A DNA stretch of 6,734 nucleotides, taken from assembly GCA_020629595.1 (NCBI GenBank), contig JAHDDA010000118.1:1-6734 (forward strand), given 5' to 3'. The notes below the pieces were generated by a model. It searched no databases and was not told where the DNA came from. It saw nothing but the letters and a program-made list of their open reading frames with translations. The first letter of the stretch is position 1. Every line of letters begins with the position of its first letter. Below, piece by piece: positions 5,833 through 6,734 of this stretch. The DNA is from Chitinophagales bacterium. Lineage in GTDB: Bacteria; Bacteroidota; Bacteroidia; Chitinophagales; UBA2359. Made by a program: the position numbers and the translations under genes.

Positions 5833-6734
5833 ATGGAAAATTTTGTTGATTACGTAAAAATTTGCTGTCGATCTGGAAAAGGTGGGGCAGGTTCGGCTCA
5901 CTTTTTTAGAGATAACTTAAACGCCAAAGGTGGACCCGATGGTGGCGATGGTGGAAGAGGTGGACATATTATCATTAGAGGCAATAGAAATTATTGGACG
6001 CTTTTACACCTAAAATACAGAAAACATGTAATTGCCAAACCAGGTATGGTAGGTAGTGGCGGACATAGTTCGGGTGCTCAAGGTGAAGATATAATTTTAG
6101 AAGTTCCATTAGGAACGGTAGCTCGTGATTTTGAAACGGGTAAACAAGAAATTGAGATTTTAGAAGACGGGCAAACTTATATTTTGGCAAAAGGAGGTCG
6201 TGGAGGTCGTGGAAATGCTCATTTTAAATCCTCTACCAACCAAACACCACGATATGCTCAACCTGGTGAAGAGGGCTTGGAAGAATGGAAGATTTTAGAG
6301 CTTAAAGTTTTGGCAGATGTAGGTTTGGTAGGATTTCCTAACGCTGGAAAATCAACTCTATTGGCAAGTATAACTGCCGCCAAACCCAAAATTGCCAACT
6401 ATGAATTTACTACCATAAAACCCAATTTAGGTATTGTGCCTTATCGTGATCACCGTTCGTTTATAATGGCAGATATTCCAGGAATAATTGAAAATGCTCA
6501 CTTAGGTAAAGGCTTAGGACACCGATTTTTACGACATATAGAACGCAACTCGGTTTTATTGTTTATGATTCCTGCCGATAGCGATGATATTCCTGCTCAA
6601 TTTAGTATTTTATTAAACGAATTGAAGCAGTTTAATTCAGAGTTGATGCAAAAGCAACGTGTTTTAGCCTTAACTAAATGCGATTTAATAGATGATGAAA
6701 TTAAAGAATGGGTTTTAGACGATTTAAAACGAAT
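5833..6734 (+). CDS. obgE: Obg/CgtA GTPase, 3'-truncated by the window edge
   Basis: 300 codons are visible and the frame is still open at the last base; full-length Bacteroidota Obg is about 330 residues, so little is missing. Obg binds the 50S subunit late in assembly and links ribosome maturation to (p)ppGpp and growth. The N-terminal Obg fold (1-160) has the expected Gly-rich loops (KGGPDGGDGGRGG, GGRGGRGNAHF). The G domain shows G1 GFPNAGKST (167-175), switch I YEFTTIKPNLG (190-200), G3 DIPG (214-217) with IIENAHLGKGLG after it, and G4 TKCD (281-284) where many families have NKxD. The G5 motif lies beyond the edge. ATG 5833 is chosen because MENFVDYVKI is the standard Obg start; an in-frame GTG at 5809 overlaps the promoter box region and is unlikely. 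No Shine-Dalgarno sequence is seen. Confidence 0.95.
   Translation, partial: MENFVDYVKICCRSGKGGAGSAHFFRDNLNAKGGPDGGDGGRGGHIIIRGNRNYWTLLHLKYRKHVIAKPGMVGSGGHSSGAQGEDIILEVPLGTVARDFETGKQEIEILEDGQTYILAKGGRGGRGNAHFKSSTNQTPRYAQPGEEGLEEWKILELKVLADVGLVGFPNAGKSTLLASITAAKPKIANYEFTTIKPNLGIVPYRDHRSFIMADIPGIIENAHLGKGLGHRFLRHIERNSVLLFMIPADSDDIPAQFSILLNELKQFNSELMQKQRVLALTKCDLIDDEIKEWVLDDLKR

Noticed and set aside
5975..6190. Minus-strand open frame inside obgE
   Set aside because: It is antisense to the conserved Gly-rich Obg fold, whose reading frame is unmistakable.
6673..6684. Obg G4 motif TKCD in place of NKxD as a functional defect
   Set aside because: T in place of N at this position is, to my knowledge, common in Obg of this phylum, and all other visible GTPase motifs are intact.

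Overview
The window looks like a piece of an AT-rich Bacteroidota chromosome. The supporting evidence is the low GC content, the absence of Shine-Dalgarno sequences before the starts, two exact TAnnTTTG -7 boxes (the Bacteroidota sigma-A type), and a secreted protein built from Ig-like modules of the Big_9/cadherin-like kind. The Cys-rich modules recall large surface proteins of Saprospiria or Flavobacteriia, but the sequence alone does not fix the class.

Layout. Bases 1-1950 (+) are the 3' part of a large, probably exported modular protein: Thr/Asp linker, 8-Cys module, Thr/Asp linker, 8-Cys module, two Big_9-like Ig domains, a third 8-Cys module, and a C-terminal domain resembling DUF6970. 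Its 5' end lies outside the window. Bases 1951-2227 separate it from a convergent gene and hold a hairpin, a strong intrinsic terminator and an unannotated 126-bp MITE-like element with near-perfect 14-bp terminal inverted repeats and a 9-bp target duplication. Bases 2228-4246 (-) encode a membrane-anchored GAF-like/SpoIIE-type PP2C phosphatase. A 110-bp divergent intergenic region follows, then an RlmD/RumA-family 23S rRNA m5U methyltransferase (4357-5772, +). The last gene is the GTPase Obg (5833 to the window end, +, truncated at the 3' side).

How the genes relate. The methyltransferase and Obg are both housekeeping functions of the large ribosomal subunit (rRNA modification, 50S assembly), but each has its own promoter-like box, so they need not be one operon. 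The phosphatase is a signalling protein of the type that dephosphorylates anti-sigma-factor antagonists; no partner kinase or STAS protein lies in the window. The surface protein is functionally unrelated to the rest. The least ordinary items are the repeated 8-Cys module with its DUF6970-like fusion and the MITE-like insertion directly behind the terminator. I see no CRISPR array, tRNA, rRNA, phage or defence system.
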